Below are positions 27,477 through 36,433 of a DNA stretch of 64,000 nucleotides, one piece after another. Within the stretch, counting starts at the first letter, position 1; the number at the start of each line of letters is the position of its first letter. Source of the DNA: Bacteroidales bacterium (GTDB lineage: Bacteria; Bacteroidota; Bacteroidia; Bacteroidales; F082); contig JALNZT010000017.1 in the NCBI GenBank assembly GCA_023229135.1, positions 1 to 64,000 on the forward strand, read 5' to 3'. The position numbers were made by a program, and so were the translations under genes. The notes beneath the pieces were generated by a model, which saw only the letters and a list, made by a program, of their open reading frames with translations, ran no database searches and was not told where the DNA came from.

Positions 27477-28772
27477 ATGAAAAATAAACTAAAGAGCGAA
27501 TTTGACTTTTTTATGACCATGCCGCGTGATATGCGTCTGGTTCTCATTACCAATATGATTTATGCATTTGTATTGCCCATCATTGATATTTTTGTTGGGG
27601 CTTACATTATGCGAAGTTCCAATAATCCCTCCATGGTCGCTGTTTATCAGCTGTCTGTCTATACTGGTATTCCTTTCACATTTTTGATTAACGGTTTTTT
27701 ACTTCATCGGGTTAATATTTCACATCTATATAGTTTTGGGATGCTGTTAAGTGGCATTTCGATGATCTTTATGATGACGCTCAGCGAAGTAAATATGGTG
27801 GGTGTTTCAGTAGCAGGTTTAATTATGGGTGCATCTTTTGGTTTTTTCTGGGCTAATCGCGACTTTCTAACGCTGGATACGACCAACGATAGCAATAGGA
27901 ATTATTATTATGGTGTTGAGACCTTCTTTTACACACTAACGTTTATAATTGTTCCGGTGGTTGTTGGCTGGTTTATTGTTCAAAGCGGAAAACTTGGCTG
28001 GTTTGATGGAAAAATTAACGGAGCCTATCAGGTTGTAACCAGTGTTGTAATTCTTCTTACAATAATAGCTAGTGTCGTAATTCATCAGGAAAAGTTTAGA
28101 AATCCTAAAGAGAAAAAATTTCTTTATTTACGGTTCGACTTGCTCTGGAAAAAGATGCTTGCACTTGCCTCATTAAAAGGCATGGTTCAGGGATATTTGG
28201 TTACAGCACCTGCAATTTTAATTATGACTTTAGTGGGTGATGAAGGAACCCTTGGAACTGTTCAAAGTGTGGGAGGCGTTATAACGGCATTCATACTATA
28301 CATTCTTGGAAGAACCACAAAACCTAAACACCGGCTATTGATTTTCACTACCGGTATGGTGATATTTCTAATTGGAGCGCTTGCCAATCTAATATTATTC
28401 TCGGCAATTGGCGTTATTATTTTTGTGCTGTGTAAAGTTTTATTTATGCCACTGCATGATATTGCTTATTTTCCTATTCAGATGAGAGTAATTGATGCGT
28501 TGTCAGTGAAAGAAAATCGAAGTGAATATGCCTATATCTTCAACCATGAATTTGGACTTTATATTGGTCGTTTTTTCGGTCTTGTATTGTTTATTGTTCT
28601 CGCTTTTTATGTTTCTAAAGATTTTGCACTTAGGTATGCACTAGTAATTGTAGCTCTTATTCAATTGGTATCTATTCCTTTGGCAAAAAATATAATTAAG
28701 CATGTAAATAAAACTGTTGGCGAGGTAAAAAGAGACAATCCTGATTTATCGGCCGCCAAACTTGACTATTAA
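27477..28772 (+). CDS. MFS-type sugar transporter
   Basis: This 431-residue integral membrane protein has about 12 hydrophobic segments, starting with VLITNMIYAFVLPIIDIFVGA split by short loops and ending with FALRYALVIVALIQLVSIPL. The overall pattern is that of a major facilitator. It lies between the GH130 gene and a surface lipoprotein gene, which indicates uptake across the inner membrane of the oligosaccharide released outside by the PUL proteins. The substrate is not known. The long soluble loop between halves (about residues 200-230, HQEKFRNPKEKKF) is basic, as expected for a cytoplasmic loop. Confidence 0.85.
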   Translation: MKNKLKSEFDFFMTMPRDMRLVLITNMIYAFVLPIIDIFVGAYIMRSSNNPSMVAVYQLSVYTGIPFTFLINGFLLHRVNISHLYSFGMLLSGISMIFMMTLSEVNMVGVSVAGLIMGASFGFFWANRDFLTLDTTNDSNRNYYYGVETFFYTLTFIIVPVVVGWFIVQSGKLGWFDGKINGAYQVVTSVVILLTIIASVVIHQEKFRNPKEKKFLYLRFDLLWKKMLALASLKGMVQGYLVTAPAILIMTLVGDEGTLGTVQSVGGVITAFILYILGRTTKPKHRLLIFTTGMVIFLIGALANLILFSAIGVIIFVLCKVLFMPLHDIAYFPIQMRVIDALSVKENRSEYAYIFNHEFGLYIGRFFGLVLFIVLAFYVSKDFALRYALVIVALIQLVSIPLAKNIIKHVNKTVGEVKRDNPDLSAAKLDY

Positions 28773-28788
28773 AAAATAAGCTGTAATT

Positions 28789-30522
28789 ATGGTAAACTAT
28801 TCGAAAAAATCTCTTTTGCTGTTAGCCCTTTCAATAATAATTTCTGTATTGTTTTCTTATGGCTGCGCCAATGAAAAATCGACACAACAAACTTCTATTG
28901 ATCGCATTTCAGCAATGCCCAATGATCCGCAACCTTACCGTATGTTAAACTGGCACGAGCTAAGCAAGGAGTTCGATAAGTATGTATTTGATTTTGAGCT
29001 GGAAGGCGAATATTTACCGTTTATTTGGTTGGATGATAGCAGAAGAAATTTCGACCAAACTACCTTCGGACTATATACCGCCATCGGCGATGTGCGCCAG
29101 GGAGCTGATAAGAATAATGGTGAGTTTCATGAAGCTATTGGAAGTCTGGGCGCATTGCTAAGCGCTGGTTTAAACGGTATCGACAAAACAGATCAGGATG
29201 GTTTTAACTATGTGAAAATGGTTCAAAACTATTTTAACAGCGAAACAGGTTGGAATATTATGATGAACAACACCAATCCTGAAGTGGCGATGCTTGGTGG
29301 TGGTTATGCCCGCGACTGGTGGTACGACGCCTTCCCAAACGTACTGTATTATGCTGTTTCTGATGTGTTTCCGGATGTGGAAAGGGCTGATAGCCTGCTG
29401 TTAATCATTGCCGATCAAATGTACAAAGCCGATTCTACCCTAAACGGAAATTACCATTACTCCTTCTTTGACTATAGTACGATGCAAGGCGTAAAATCGC
29501 ATATCCCCTTGCAGGAAGATGCCGCTACAGCCCACGCTTATGTCTTGCTATCGGCTTACCAAAAGTTCGGTGATCCAAAATACCTTTCTGGTGCTAAATC
29601 GGCAATGGATGCGCTGCTTTCCCAAAAGGAAAGCCGCTTTTATGAAGTTTTACTGCCTTTTGGTGCTTATGTTGCAGCCCGGCTCAATGCTGAACAGCAA
29701 GCGCAATATGATGTAAAACAAATTATAGACTGGTCTTTTGATGGGACACACGCCAAAGATGGTCGCTACGGCTGGGGTGTTATACGTGATAAATGGGCTG
29801 ATTATGATGTTTCTGGTTTGGTTGGCAGTTGGCACCACGATGGTGGTTTCGCCTTCGCGATGAACACTTTTGATATGGCCTGGCCGCTGGTTCCGCTGGT
29901 TCGTTATGCTCCTCAATATGCTGATGCTGTTGGGAAATGGATGCTCAACGCGGCCAATGCAGCACGACTTTTTTATCCGCACGAAATCCCGGACAGCAAC
30001 CAATGGCTGCCCGAGAAAAAAGCCATCACCCGTAATGTGATTGCCTACGAAGGCCTAAAAAAGACCAACCATGTACCAAAAGCCTCTGTGGATAATGCTA
30101 CGCCTGTTGCTGTTGGCGATGGGCCGCTATGGGTAGAAGGCCAGCCTGATGAGTCGGTGTTTAGTATTTATGGTTCTGCTCATGCAGGAATCTTTGGAGC
30201 AATTATCCGCGAAACAAATGTGCCAAAAATCCTAAAACTGGATTGTCTGGCAACAGATTTTTACCGCAATGCCGCCTATCCTACTTATTTGATTTATAAT
30301 CCTTACAAAACCGAAAAAACAATTGATTACCAAGTCGCAGCAAAGGAATCTGTCAAGCTTTTTGATGTGCTTTCAAAACAGGAACTGACAGCCGAAGGCA
30401 TACATAACTCTATTCAAATTCCAGCATTATCCTCACGACTAATTGTGGAGGTGCCTGCTGATTTAAAGATTCAAAAAAAGAACGGCCAATGGCTGGCTGG
30501 CGATGTAATAATTGCGTTTTAA
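28789..30522 (+). CDS. surface lipoprotein paralogous to the T9SS protein at 23121 (putative glycan-active enzyme)
   Basis: This 577-residue protein has a lipoprotein signal peptide (lipobox FSYGC near residue 24). Its whole mature part is homologous to the helical domain of the protein at 23121: both contain RISAMPNDPQPYRMLNW-like, GGYARDWWYDAFPNVLYY-like, DKWADYDVSGLVG-like and AAYPTYLIYNPYKTEKT-like stretches. The C-terminal LamG and T9SS parts are absent, so a lipid anchor replaces T9SS sorting. No known CAZy signature was recognised. Conserved Trp, Tyr and Asp clusters suggest a carbohydrate-active (alpha/alpha)-barrel. It probably works at the cell surface or in the periplasm with SusC/SusD. 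Confidence 0.72.
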   Translation: MVNYSKKSLLLLALSIIISVLFSYGCANEKSTQQTSIDRISAMPNDPQPYRMLNWHELSKEFDKYVFDFELEGEYLPFIWLDDSRRNFDQTTFGLYTAIGDVRQGADKNNGEFHEAIGSLGALLSAGLNGIDKTDQDGFNYVKMVQNYFNSETGWNIMMNNTNPEVAMLGGGYARDWWYDAFPNVLYYAVSDVFPDVERADSLLLIIADQMYKADSTLNGNYHYSFFDYSTMQGVKSHIPLQEDAATAHAYVLLSAYQKFGDPKYLSGAKSAMDALLSQKESRFYEVLLPFGAYVAARLNAEQQAQYDVKQIIDWSFDGTHAKDGRYGWGVIRDKWADYDVSGLVGSWHHDGGFAFAMNTFDMAWPLVPLVRYAPQYADAVGKWMLNAANAARLFYPHEIPDSNQWLPEKKAITRNVIAYEGLKKTNHVPKASVDNATPVAVGDGPLWVEGQPDESVFSIYGSAHAGIFGAIIRETNVPKILKLDCLATDFYRNAAYPTYLIYNPYKTEKTIDYQVAAKESVKLFDVLSKQELTAEGIHNSIQIPALSSRLIVEVPADLKIQKKNGQWLAGDVIIAF

Positions 30523-30555
30523 ACATGAATAAATAACAATTAAAACCTCAATAAA

Positions 30556-33500
30556 ATGCGTTATAAATTACTGATTTTGTTAATTTGCCTACCATTCGTT
30601 TGGACGAATGCATCGGGCAATTTACAGGCGCAGCAGCAGGAAAAACTGGTGAGCGGTACGGTTACTGATGATGAAGGCTTACCACTTCCCGGCGTCAATA
30701 TTTTTGTGCGCGAAACAACCATCGGAACAACTTCTGACTTCGATGGAAATTACGAAATAGCCATTCCTACTAATATCTCTAATCCTGTTTTGGTGTTTCG
30801 CTTTGTGGGTTTTCTGGAACAGGAAATTCCTGTTGGCACAAAAGCTTTAATAAATGTGAGCTTAGAGTCTGACGTTCAATTGCTTGAAGAGATGGTTGTT
30901 GTGGGTTACGAAATACGCCGTAAAGCTGACCTGATCGGTGCCGTGAGTAGCATTAAGATGGACGAACTGAATGCTTTGCCTGTTAGCAGCCTCGATCAGG
31001 CCTTGCAGGGTAGAGCCTCAGGTGTAAACATCACCAGCAATACCGGTATGCCGGGCGAAGGTGTGAAAATCAGGATTCGTGGCGTAGGCTCCATTAATAG
31101 CAGCAACGAACCACTCTATATCGTGGATGGAATCCCGACAGCTAACGCACTTGACGTGCTTCATCCTAATGATATTGAATCTGTTGATATCTTGAAAGAT
31201 GCATCTTCAACGGCAATTTATGGTTCACGTGCTAATAACGGCGTTGTGCTTATCACCACCCGTAAAGGCGTGAAAGGGAAACCACGCATCGATTTTAGTT
31301 CGCAAGTTGGTTTTCAGCAGCATGGCAAGCTAACCGAAATGGCCAACACCGCCCAATATGTTGATATATACAATGAAGCAGCGCGCAACGACAATGCCTT
31401 TATTGAAAATCCGCGCCTGCAACGCAAATATATTGAGCCTGATTTTGCGGCTACGCTGCCTGATGTTGATCAGTTGGGAGCTATTTTTCGTAATGGCTTT
31501 ATCCAAAACCAAAATCTCTCGGTAAGCGGTGGCGATGAGAAACTGACTTACCTGATTTCAGGAAACTTTTTTAGCCAGGAAGGCATTATTATCGGCAGCG
31601 ATTACGAAAGAATGTCGGGCAAAGTAAGCCTGAGTTCAAAGCTGTCTGATGTAATTAAAATTGGGACAAATATCAACATTTCTAAAAGTGATAACAACCG
31701 TATCGGCAGCAGTGGCGATGGTTTTGGCGGTAACGGAGGCAGTGTGGTCAGGTATGCCATGTTCCGCACGCCTGCTATTCCAATCCGCGATGCTAAAGGA
31801 GAATTTGTTGACCTTCCCGAGCGTCAGGATTTGCTTGGCGATGGCTACAACCCTGTTGGCCTGGCCACTTATATGTCTGATAATATCGGGGAGAAAAGGT
31901 TGTTTGGCGATGTCAATCTTCAGGCCAAGATAATGCCCAAGCTAATTTTTACCAGCACTTTTGGCGGTGATGTGCTGATAAGGCAGGGAAGGCGTTTTGA
32001 CCGTAACTGGGGAACCAATAACCGCATAAATAATCCTAACAGACTTAGCATTACGGATGGTACAGATCAAAGCTGGACTTGGAGTAATGTGCTGTCATAC
32101 AGCAAATTATTTGGCGAAAAACATGATTTTTCAGCTATTCTTGGTTCAGAGGCCATTAAAGGCACGGGGTATTACCATAGCAGTACACAACAAGATTTCC
32201 CGGATCAAACAGATATACTGGTGTTTCTGGGCAACGGACTTGGCAACACCATGGTAAACGAAGACCGCTGGGGTTATTCTTTGCTTTCTTTCTTCGGAAA
32301 AGCGAATTACACCTACAACGGAAAATATTTATTATCGGGAACACTTCGCCGCGATGGATCGTCCAGGTTTAGCACCGATAACCGCTGGGGAACTTTTTAC
32401 TCCTTCTCTGCCGGCTGGCGATTAGACAGGGAAGGCTTTTTGGCTGAAGCAGACCAAATCAATATGCTCAAGTTACGCGTGGGTTATGGTGCTATCGGCA
32501 ACCAGGAAGTGGGCAATTACGCCTACTCTGATCAGGTTGGTTATAATTTCGATTATCCCTTTGGAGATATCTTAAGCCGCGGATACGCCATTACCGTGCT
32601 TGGTAACCAAAACTTGCAATGGGAAACCAGTGAACAGTTCAACATAGGTATCGACCTCGGTTTGTGGGAAGACAAGCTTACCGCAACGCTTGATTTTTAC
32701 AACAAAATTAACAGTAATATGCTTGTTCGCGAGCCAATCCCGCCTTCAGCAGGCTATGCCGAACCAGCCTGGGTAAACAAAGGCAAAATCCTGAACAGAG
32801 GGGTGGATTTAGAACTCAATTACCGCAATACTTTTGGTGAATTTTTCGTGGAAGTTGGTGGAAATGTTGGCTTTTTGCACAACGAAGTGCTTGAGCTGCC
32901 TTCACCAATTTTGAACGGTCGTATTGATAATGGTGTGTTTGCCACCCGCAGTGAAGTTGGTTCGCCGGTTGGTTCTTTCTACCTCTACGAAATGGATGGG
33001 ATTTTTCAGGATGAACTCGAAATTTTCACCAGCGCTTATCAGGGCGTAAATGTGCGCCCGGGAGATGTGAAATATGTTGACCAAAATGGTGATGGCCTTA
33101 TTGATGAAAAAGATAGAAAACATGTTGGCAGCTCTATTCCAACTGTTACAGCAGGATTGAACCTGAGTGCTGCCTACAAACAATTCGATTTAGGCATGTT
33201 TTTCCAAGCCGCCACAGGACACCATATTTATTATCAGGTGGCCACAGATATTGAAGGCTTTTACCGACCATTCAACGTGACCGAACGCTATTATGATGAA
33301 CATTGGACTGGCCCAGGAACGAGCAACACCCAGCCGCGTGCTTCATGGGCTTCAAAGGCCAACAATACGCGTCCTTCCACACGCTTTTTGGAGGACGGCT
33401 CTTATGTACGGCTTAAAAATATCCAGCTTGGATATACTTTTAACACGGACGCTACGGCGCGTTTTGGCATCAAAAAGCTGCGAATTTATGTGAATGCTTA

Positions 33501-33654
33501 CAACCTGCTCACTTTTACAAAATATCCCGGCCTGGATCCTGAGATGACCACCAGCAATAACTCAGCAGGTGAAGGCGATGCTGCCGCCGGCATCGACTGG
33601 GGAACTTATCCGGTAGCCAGGTCCTATAATTTTGGTGTACAACTTAGTTTTTAA
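30556..33654 (+). CDS. susC: SusC-like TonB-dependent outer-membrane transporter
   Basis: This 1032-residue protein has a signal peptide, an N-terminal carboxypeptidase-like beta-sandwich (VSGTVTDDEGLPLPGVNIFV, about residues 32-51), a plug domain with the SusC signature motifs VVVGYEIRRKADLIGAVSS (TonB-box region, about 113-131) and DASSTAIYGSRANNGVVLIT, and a large beta barrel ending in aromatic residues (FGVQLSF). It imports glycan fragments with energy from TonB. It is followed 11 bases later by its partner SusD. Length and order are standard for a PUL. Confidence 0.97.
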   Translation: MRYKLLILLICLPFVWTNASGNLQAQQQEKLVSGTVTDDEGLPLPGVNIFVRETTIGTTSDFDGNYEIAIPTNISNPVLVFRFVGFLEQEIPVGTKALINVSLESDVQLLEEMVVVGYEIRRKADLIGAVSSIKMDELNALPVSSLDQALQGRASGVNITSNTGMPGEGVKIRIRGVGSINSSNEPLYIVDGIPTANALDVLHPNDIESVDILKDASSTAIYGSRANNGVVLITTRKGVKGKPRIDFSSQVGFQQHGKLTEMANTAQYVDIYNEAARNDNAFIENPRLQRKYIEPDFAATLPDVDQLGAIFRNGFIQNQNLSVSGGDEKLTYLISGNFFSQEGIIIGSDYERMSGKVSLSSKLSDVIKIGTNINISKSDNNRIGSSGDGFGGNGGSVVRYAMFRTPAIPIRDAKGEFVDLPERQDLLGDGYNPVGLATYMSDNIGEKRLFGDVNLQAKIMPKLIFTSTFGGDVLIRQGRRFDRNWGTNNRINNPNRLSITDGTDQSWTWSNVLSYSKLFGEKHDFSAILGSEAIKGTGYYHSSTQQDFPDQTDILVFLGNGLGNTMVNEDRWGYSLLSFFGKANYTYNGKYLLSGTLRRDGSSRFSTDNRWGTFYSFSAGWRLDREGFLAEADQINMLKLRVGYGAIGNQEVGNYAYSDQVGYNFDYPFGDILSRGYAITVLGNQNLQWETSEQFNIGIDLGLWEDKLTATLDFYNKINSNMLVREPIPPSAGYAEPAWVNKGKILNRGVDLELNYRNTFGEFFVEVGGNVGFLHNEVLELPSPILNGRIDNGVFATRSEVGSPVGSFYLYEMDGIFQDELEIFTSAYQGVNVRPGDVKYVDQNGDGLIDEKDRKHVGSSIPTVTAGLNLSAAYKQFDLGMFFQAATGHHIYYQVATDIEGFYRPFNVTERYYDEHWTGPGTSNTQPRASWASKANNTRPSTRFLEDGSYVRLKNIQLGYTFNTDATARFGIKKLRIYVNAYNLLTFTKYPGLDPEMTTSNNSAGEGDAAAGIDWGTYPVARSYNFGVQLSF

Positions 33655-33665
33655 AAGATACGATC

Positions 33666-35144
33666 ATGAAAAAATTAATCATACTTACACTTGTCGTCTG
33701 GAGCCTTGCAGGCTGCACAAAATTCCTCGATGAAGATATGCAAGGCATTTACACCAGTCAAACCTTTTTTCAAACCGATGACCATGCCACGCTGGCGCTT
33801 ACTGCTGCTTATCAACCGATTGCGTTTACAAGCATTAACAACAGCTTGTGGGTTTTTGGTGATGTAGCTTCTGACGACGCTATAAAAGGTGGAAATCCAG
33901 GAGACCAAAGCGAGATAGAATTTATAGAACAGTTTACTTATACCCGTGATAACGGTTTTCTGCTGAATATCTGGAAGCGCTATTACGAAGGCATTTCGCG
34001 TGCAAATGATGTTATTCATCGCTTGGGCGATGGCGTTTCCGAGGAAGTAAAAACTGAAGTAGTGGCTGAAGCGAAATTCCTGCGGGCGTACTATTATTTT
34101 CATCTGGTGAATATCTTCGGAGAAATCCCGCTTAAAATAACGCCAGCTTATACCACTGCCGACTTACAAGTTCCTGTTTCTACTGTATCAGACATATTTT
34201 CACAAATAGAAAAGGATTTGAATGAGGCCGCCGAAGCACTTTCTCTCAGTTCTGGGAGCAAGATCGGACATGCTACACAGGGTGCTGCTTATGGTTTGCT
34301 GGCCAAAGTTTATCTGTTTCAGGGAAAATATCAGCAAACCCTGGATGCCATTCAACTGCTTGATGCCAGCGCGGCATACAGCCTGATGGAGGTTTATAGC
34401 TATAATTTTGATTTTGCCCATCAAAATAACAGCGAAACTGTTTTTGCTGTGCAGCATTTGAGCGGACAAGAACCTTTTGCCGGAAACGTACTCAACCAGT
34501 GGTTTGCGCCACAGCACGAGAATGGTTATTTCTTTAATGCGCCAACGCAGGAATTTGTTGACGCCTTTGAAAAAACCGATGACGATATCTATGATCCACG
34601 ACTGGATTATACGCTGGCACGCGAGGGTTCGACCTGGATTAATGGCCAGGCTTACGATCCAAACTGGTCGCCTACAGGCTACACTTTGCGTAAATATCAG
34701 CAGCCGCTTAGCCAAATACCGGTGGGTACTAAAGGCGATGGCGACCTCAACTACAACTTTATGCGCTATGCCGAAGTACTGCTGATGAAAGCCGAAGCGC
34801 TGAATGAGCTGGGAAGAAGCAGCGAAGCGTTAGCACCACTGAATCAATTGCGCAAAAGAGCCAGAGAAAGCTATTTATACGATGAAAATCTAGCTGGTTT
34901 TGGCACTGTTCCCGCAGGATTGCTGCCTGACATTGAAACTACTAACCAAAGTTTGCTGCGCGAGCTTATTCGCAATGAGCGGCGTGTAGAGCTGGGCTTT
35001 GAGTTTCACCGATTTTTTGACCTGATGCGCTATGGAAAAAGCTATGCCGAACAAAAGCTGTCGGGTACTTCATTTAATTATGAGAATAATCGCTATTTTG
35101 ATATACCTCAAAATGAATTAGATATAAACCTTGAAATCAATTAA
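33666..35144 (+). CDS. susD: SusD-like glycan-binding lipoprotein
   Basis: This 492-residue protein has a lipoprotein signal (lipobox SLAGC, about residues 13-17) and the helical TPR-rich SusD fold: LRAYYYFHLVNIFGEIPL (about 140-157) and the C-terminal LIRNERRVELGFEFHRFFDL motif (about 433-452). It forms the lid of the SusC barrel and binds the glycan at the cell surface. The cleaved Cys is followed by TKFLDEDMQG. It lies directly after susC and before a LamG lipoprotein, as expected for a PUL operon. Confidence 0.96.
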   Translation: MKKLIILTLVVWSLAGCTKFLDEDMQGIYTSQTFFQTDDHATLALTAAYQPIAFTSINNSLWVFGDVASDDAIKGGNPGDQSEIEFIEQFTYTRDNGFLLNIWKRYYEGISRANDVIHRLGDGVSEEVKTEVVAEAKFLRAYYYFHLVNIFGEIPLKITPAYTTADLQVPVSTVSDIFSQIEKDLNEAAEALSLSSGSKIGHATQGAAYGLLAKVYLFQGKYQQTLDAIQLLDASAAYSLMEVYSYNFDFAHQNNSETVFAVQHLSGQEPFAGNVLNQWFAPQHENGYFFNAPTQEFVDAFEKTDDDIYDPRLDYTLAREGSTWINGQAYDPNWSPTGYTLRKYQQPLSQIPVGTKGDGDLNYNFMRYAEVLLMKAEALNELGRSSEALAPLNQLRKRARESYLYDENLAGFGTVPAGLLPDIETTNQSLLRELIRNERRVELGFEFHRFFDLMRYGKSYAEQKLSGTSFNYENNRYFDIPQNELDINLEIN

Positions 35145-35192
35145 ATTAATTAATCACCTATTTATTCACTAATCTATTAAATAACAATTATT

Positions 35193-36260
35193 ATGAAAAA
35201 AGTTAAATCAATTTCAGTCTTAATGCTCATGGCAATGACAATTTTTGCCATAACATTTACAGGATGTAAAAAGGACGATGACGACGAAGAAGTAAAGGTT
35301 AACAAAACTGAGCTTCAAGCCAAAATCGCCAATGCGGAAACCATCTACAATGCCGCTGTAGAAGGTACTGCCGACGGACAATATCAGTATGGATCAAAAG
35401 CTGATTTTATGGCAAAAATCGAACTAGCTAAAGCAGTAAACAATAATGCCGAAGCCACTCAGGTAGTAGTTGACAATGCTGTTATTGCTTTAAATCAGGC
35501 TATTACTGATTTTGAAGCCAAAAAAGTAACGCCAATTGCACCAGAGTCTATCGTGGGCCACTGGACATTTGACGAAGGAACTGGCACTGTTGCCAATGAT
35601 TATTCAGGAAATAATTTCAATGGCACGCTGAAAACCGGACATGAATTTTTTGGCGCTGGCTTCCCTACATGGGCTGCTGACCGATACGGCAATGCCGGAA
35701 AAGCCCTTTATTTTAACGAAGGTGCTAACATTGAAGTTCCTTACAATGCACAACTTAACCCACAGGAAATTACCATTTCGTTGTGGATTAAACCAGATGT
35801 GCTTGCCGAACCTTGGGCCAATAACTATATGGTTTCTATGAAACGTTGGGATGGCTACAAACTGCAATTGCAGGACGCACCAAAATTATTCTTTACAGCA
35901 AAAACACTTGTTGATGGAGATTTTGTGTATAATGACCGCGACAATGAATCCCCAACTATTAATTTAGGCGAATGGTATCATGTAGCTGTTACTTTCAAGA
36001 ATAATGAAATGGCATTCTACTTTGATGGAACACAGGTAAAACTGTGGGACAATACTCCCGGAACCCTTGTAACTCTTGATTCACCAATGAATCTTGTATT
36101 TGGACAAGATTTGCCAACAGGCGTTTACACAGGCCCTGATGGTGATTTCAACGTAGAGTGGGGTGGATTCTTCATAGGCGTTATGGATGATATCCGCATG
36201 TATAAAGCCGCTTTAACCTCGGCCCAAATCCAATCTATTTATGATCTGGAAAAACCGTAA
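35193..36260 (+). CDS. surface lipoprotein with FIVAR-like helix pair and LamG domain
   Basis: This 355-residue protein has a lipoprotein signal (FTGCKKDDDDEE, around residues 22-33, with the acidic stretch often linked to surface export in Bacteroidota). It contains a short helical FIVAR-like region (about 38-108) and a C-terminal LamG/concanavalin A-like domain (IVGHWTFDEGTGTVANDYSG to SAQIQSIYDLEK). It occupies the SusE/SusF position after SusD and is inferred to be a surface glycan-binding protein. The LamG part is related in type to that of the T9SS protein at 23121. A perfect 11-bp terminator stem follows directly. Confidence 0.85.
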   Translation: MKKVKSISVLMLMAMTIFAITFTGCKKDDDDEEVKVNKTELQAKIANAETIYNAAVEGTADGQYQYGSKADFMAKIELAKAVNNNAEATQVVVDNAVIALNQAITDFEAKKVTPIAPESIVGHWTFDEGTGTVANDYSGNNFNGTLKTGHEFFGAGFPTWAADRYGNAGKALYFNEGANIEVPYNAQLNPQEITISLWIKPDVLAEPWANNYMVSMKRWDGYKLQLQDAPKLFFTAKTLVDGDFVYNDRDNESPTINLGEWYHVAVTFKNNEMAFYFDGTQVKLWDNTPGTLVTLDSPMNLVFGQDLPTGVYTGPDGDFNVEWGGFFIGVMDDIRMYKAALTSAQIQSIYDLEKP

Positions 36261-36271
36261 ATTTTAAGTTT

Positions 36272-36310
36272 AAAAATGCAGCTAAACTTGTTCTGGCTGC
36301 ATTTTTAACC
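36272..36310 (+). terminator. intrinsic terminator after the SusC-SusD-LamG genes
   Basis: AAAAATGCAGC at 36272-36282 pairs perfectly with GCTGCATTTTT at 36296-36306, and the T run of the second arm acts as the U-tract. It lies 12 bases after the stop of the LamG lipoprotein gene. Confidence 0.75.
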
Positions 36311-36355
36311 TGTCTTTGTAATAAAGATCAGGATCGTTTGTTAATAGTGAATTGA

Positions 36356-36415
36356 AAGAGTGCGGCCTCTTGCTAATTTTCATAAGGTTAGTGAAGCAAG
36401 AGGTCGGCTCTTTTT
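36356..36415 (+). terminator. second hairpin plus T-tract just before the GH13 gene
   Basis: AAGAGTGCGGCCTCTTGC at 36356-36373 pairs with GCAAGAGGTCGGCTCTT at 36396-36412 with a few bulges and is followed by TTTTTGTTTT. The GH13 start codon is only about 18 bases further on. This suggests an attenuator or processing site rather than a plain end of transcription. Confidence 0.6.
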
Positions 36416-36433
36416 GTTTTAAATAAAATTCCA

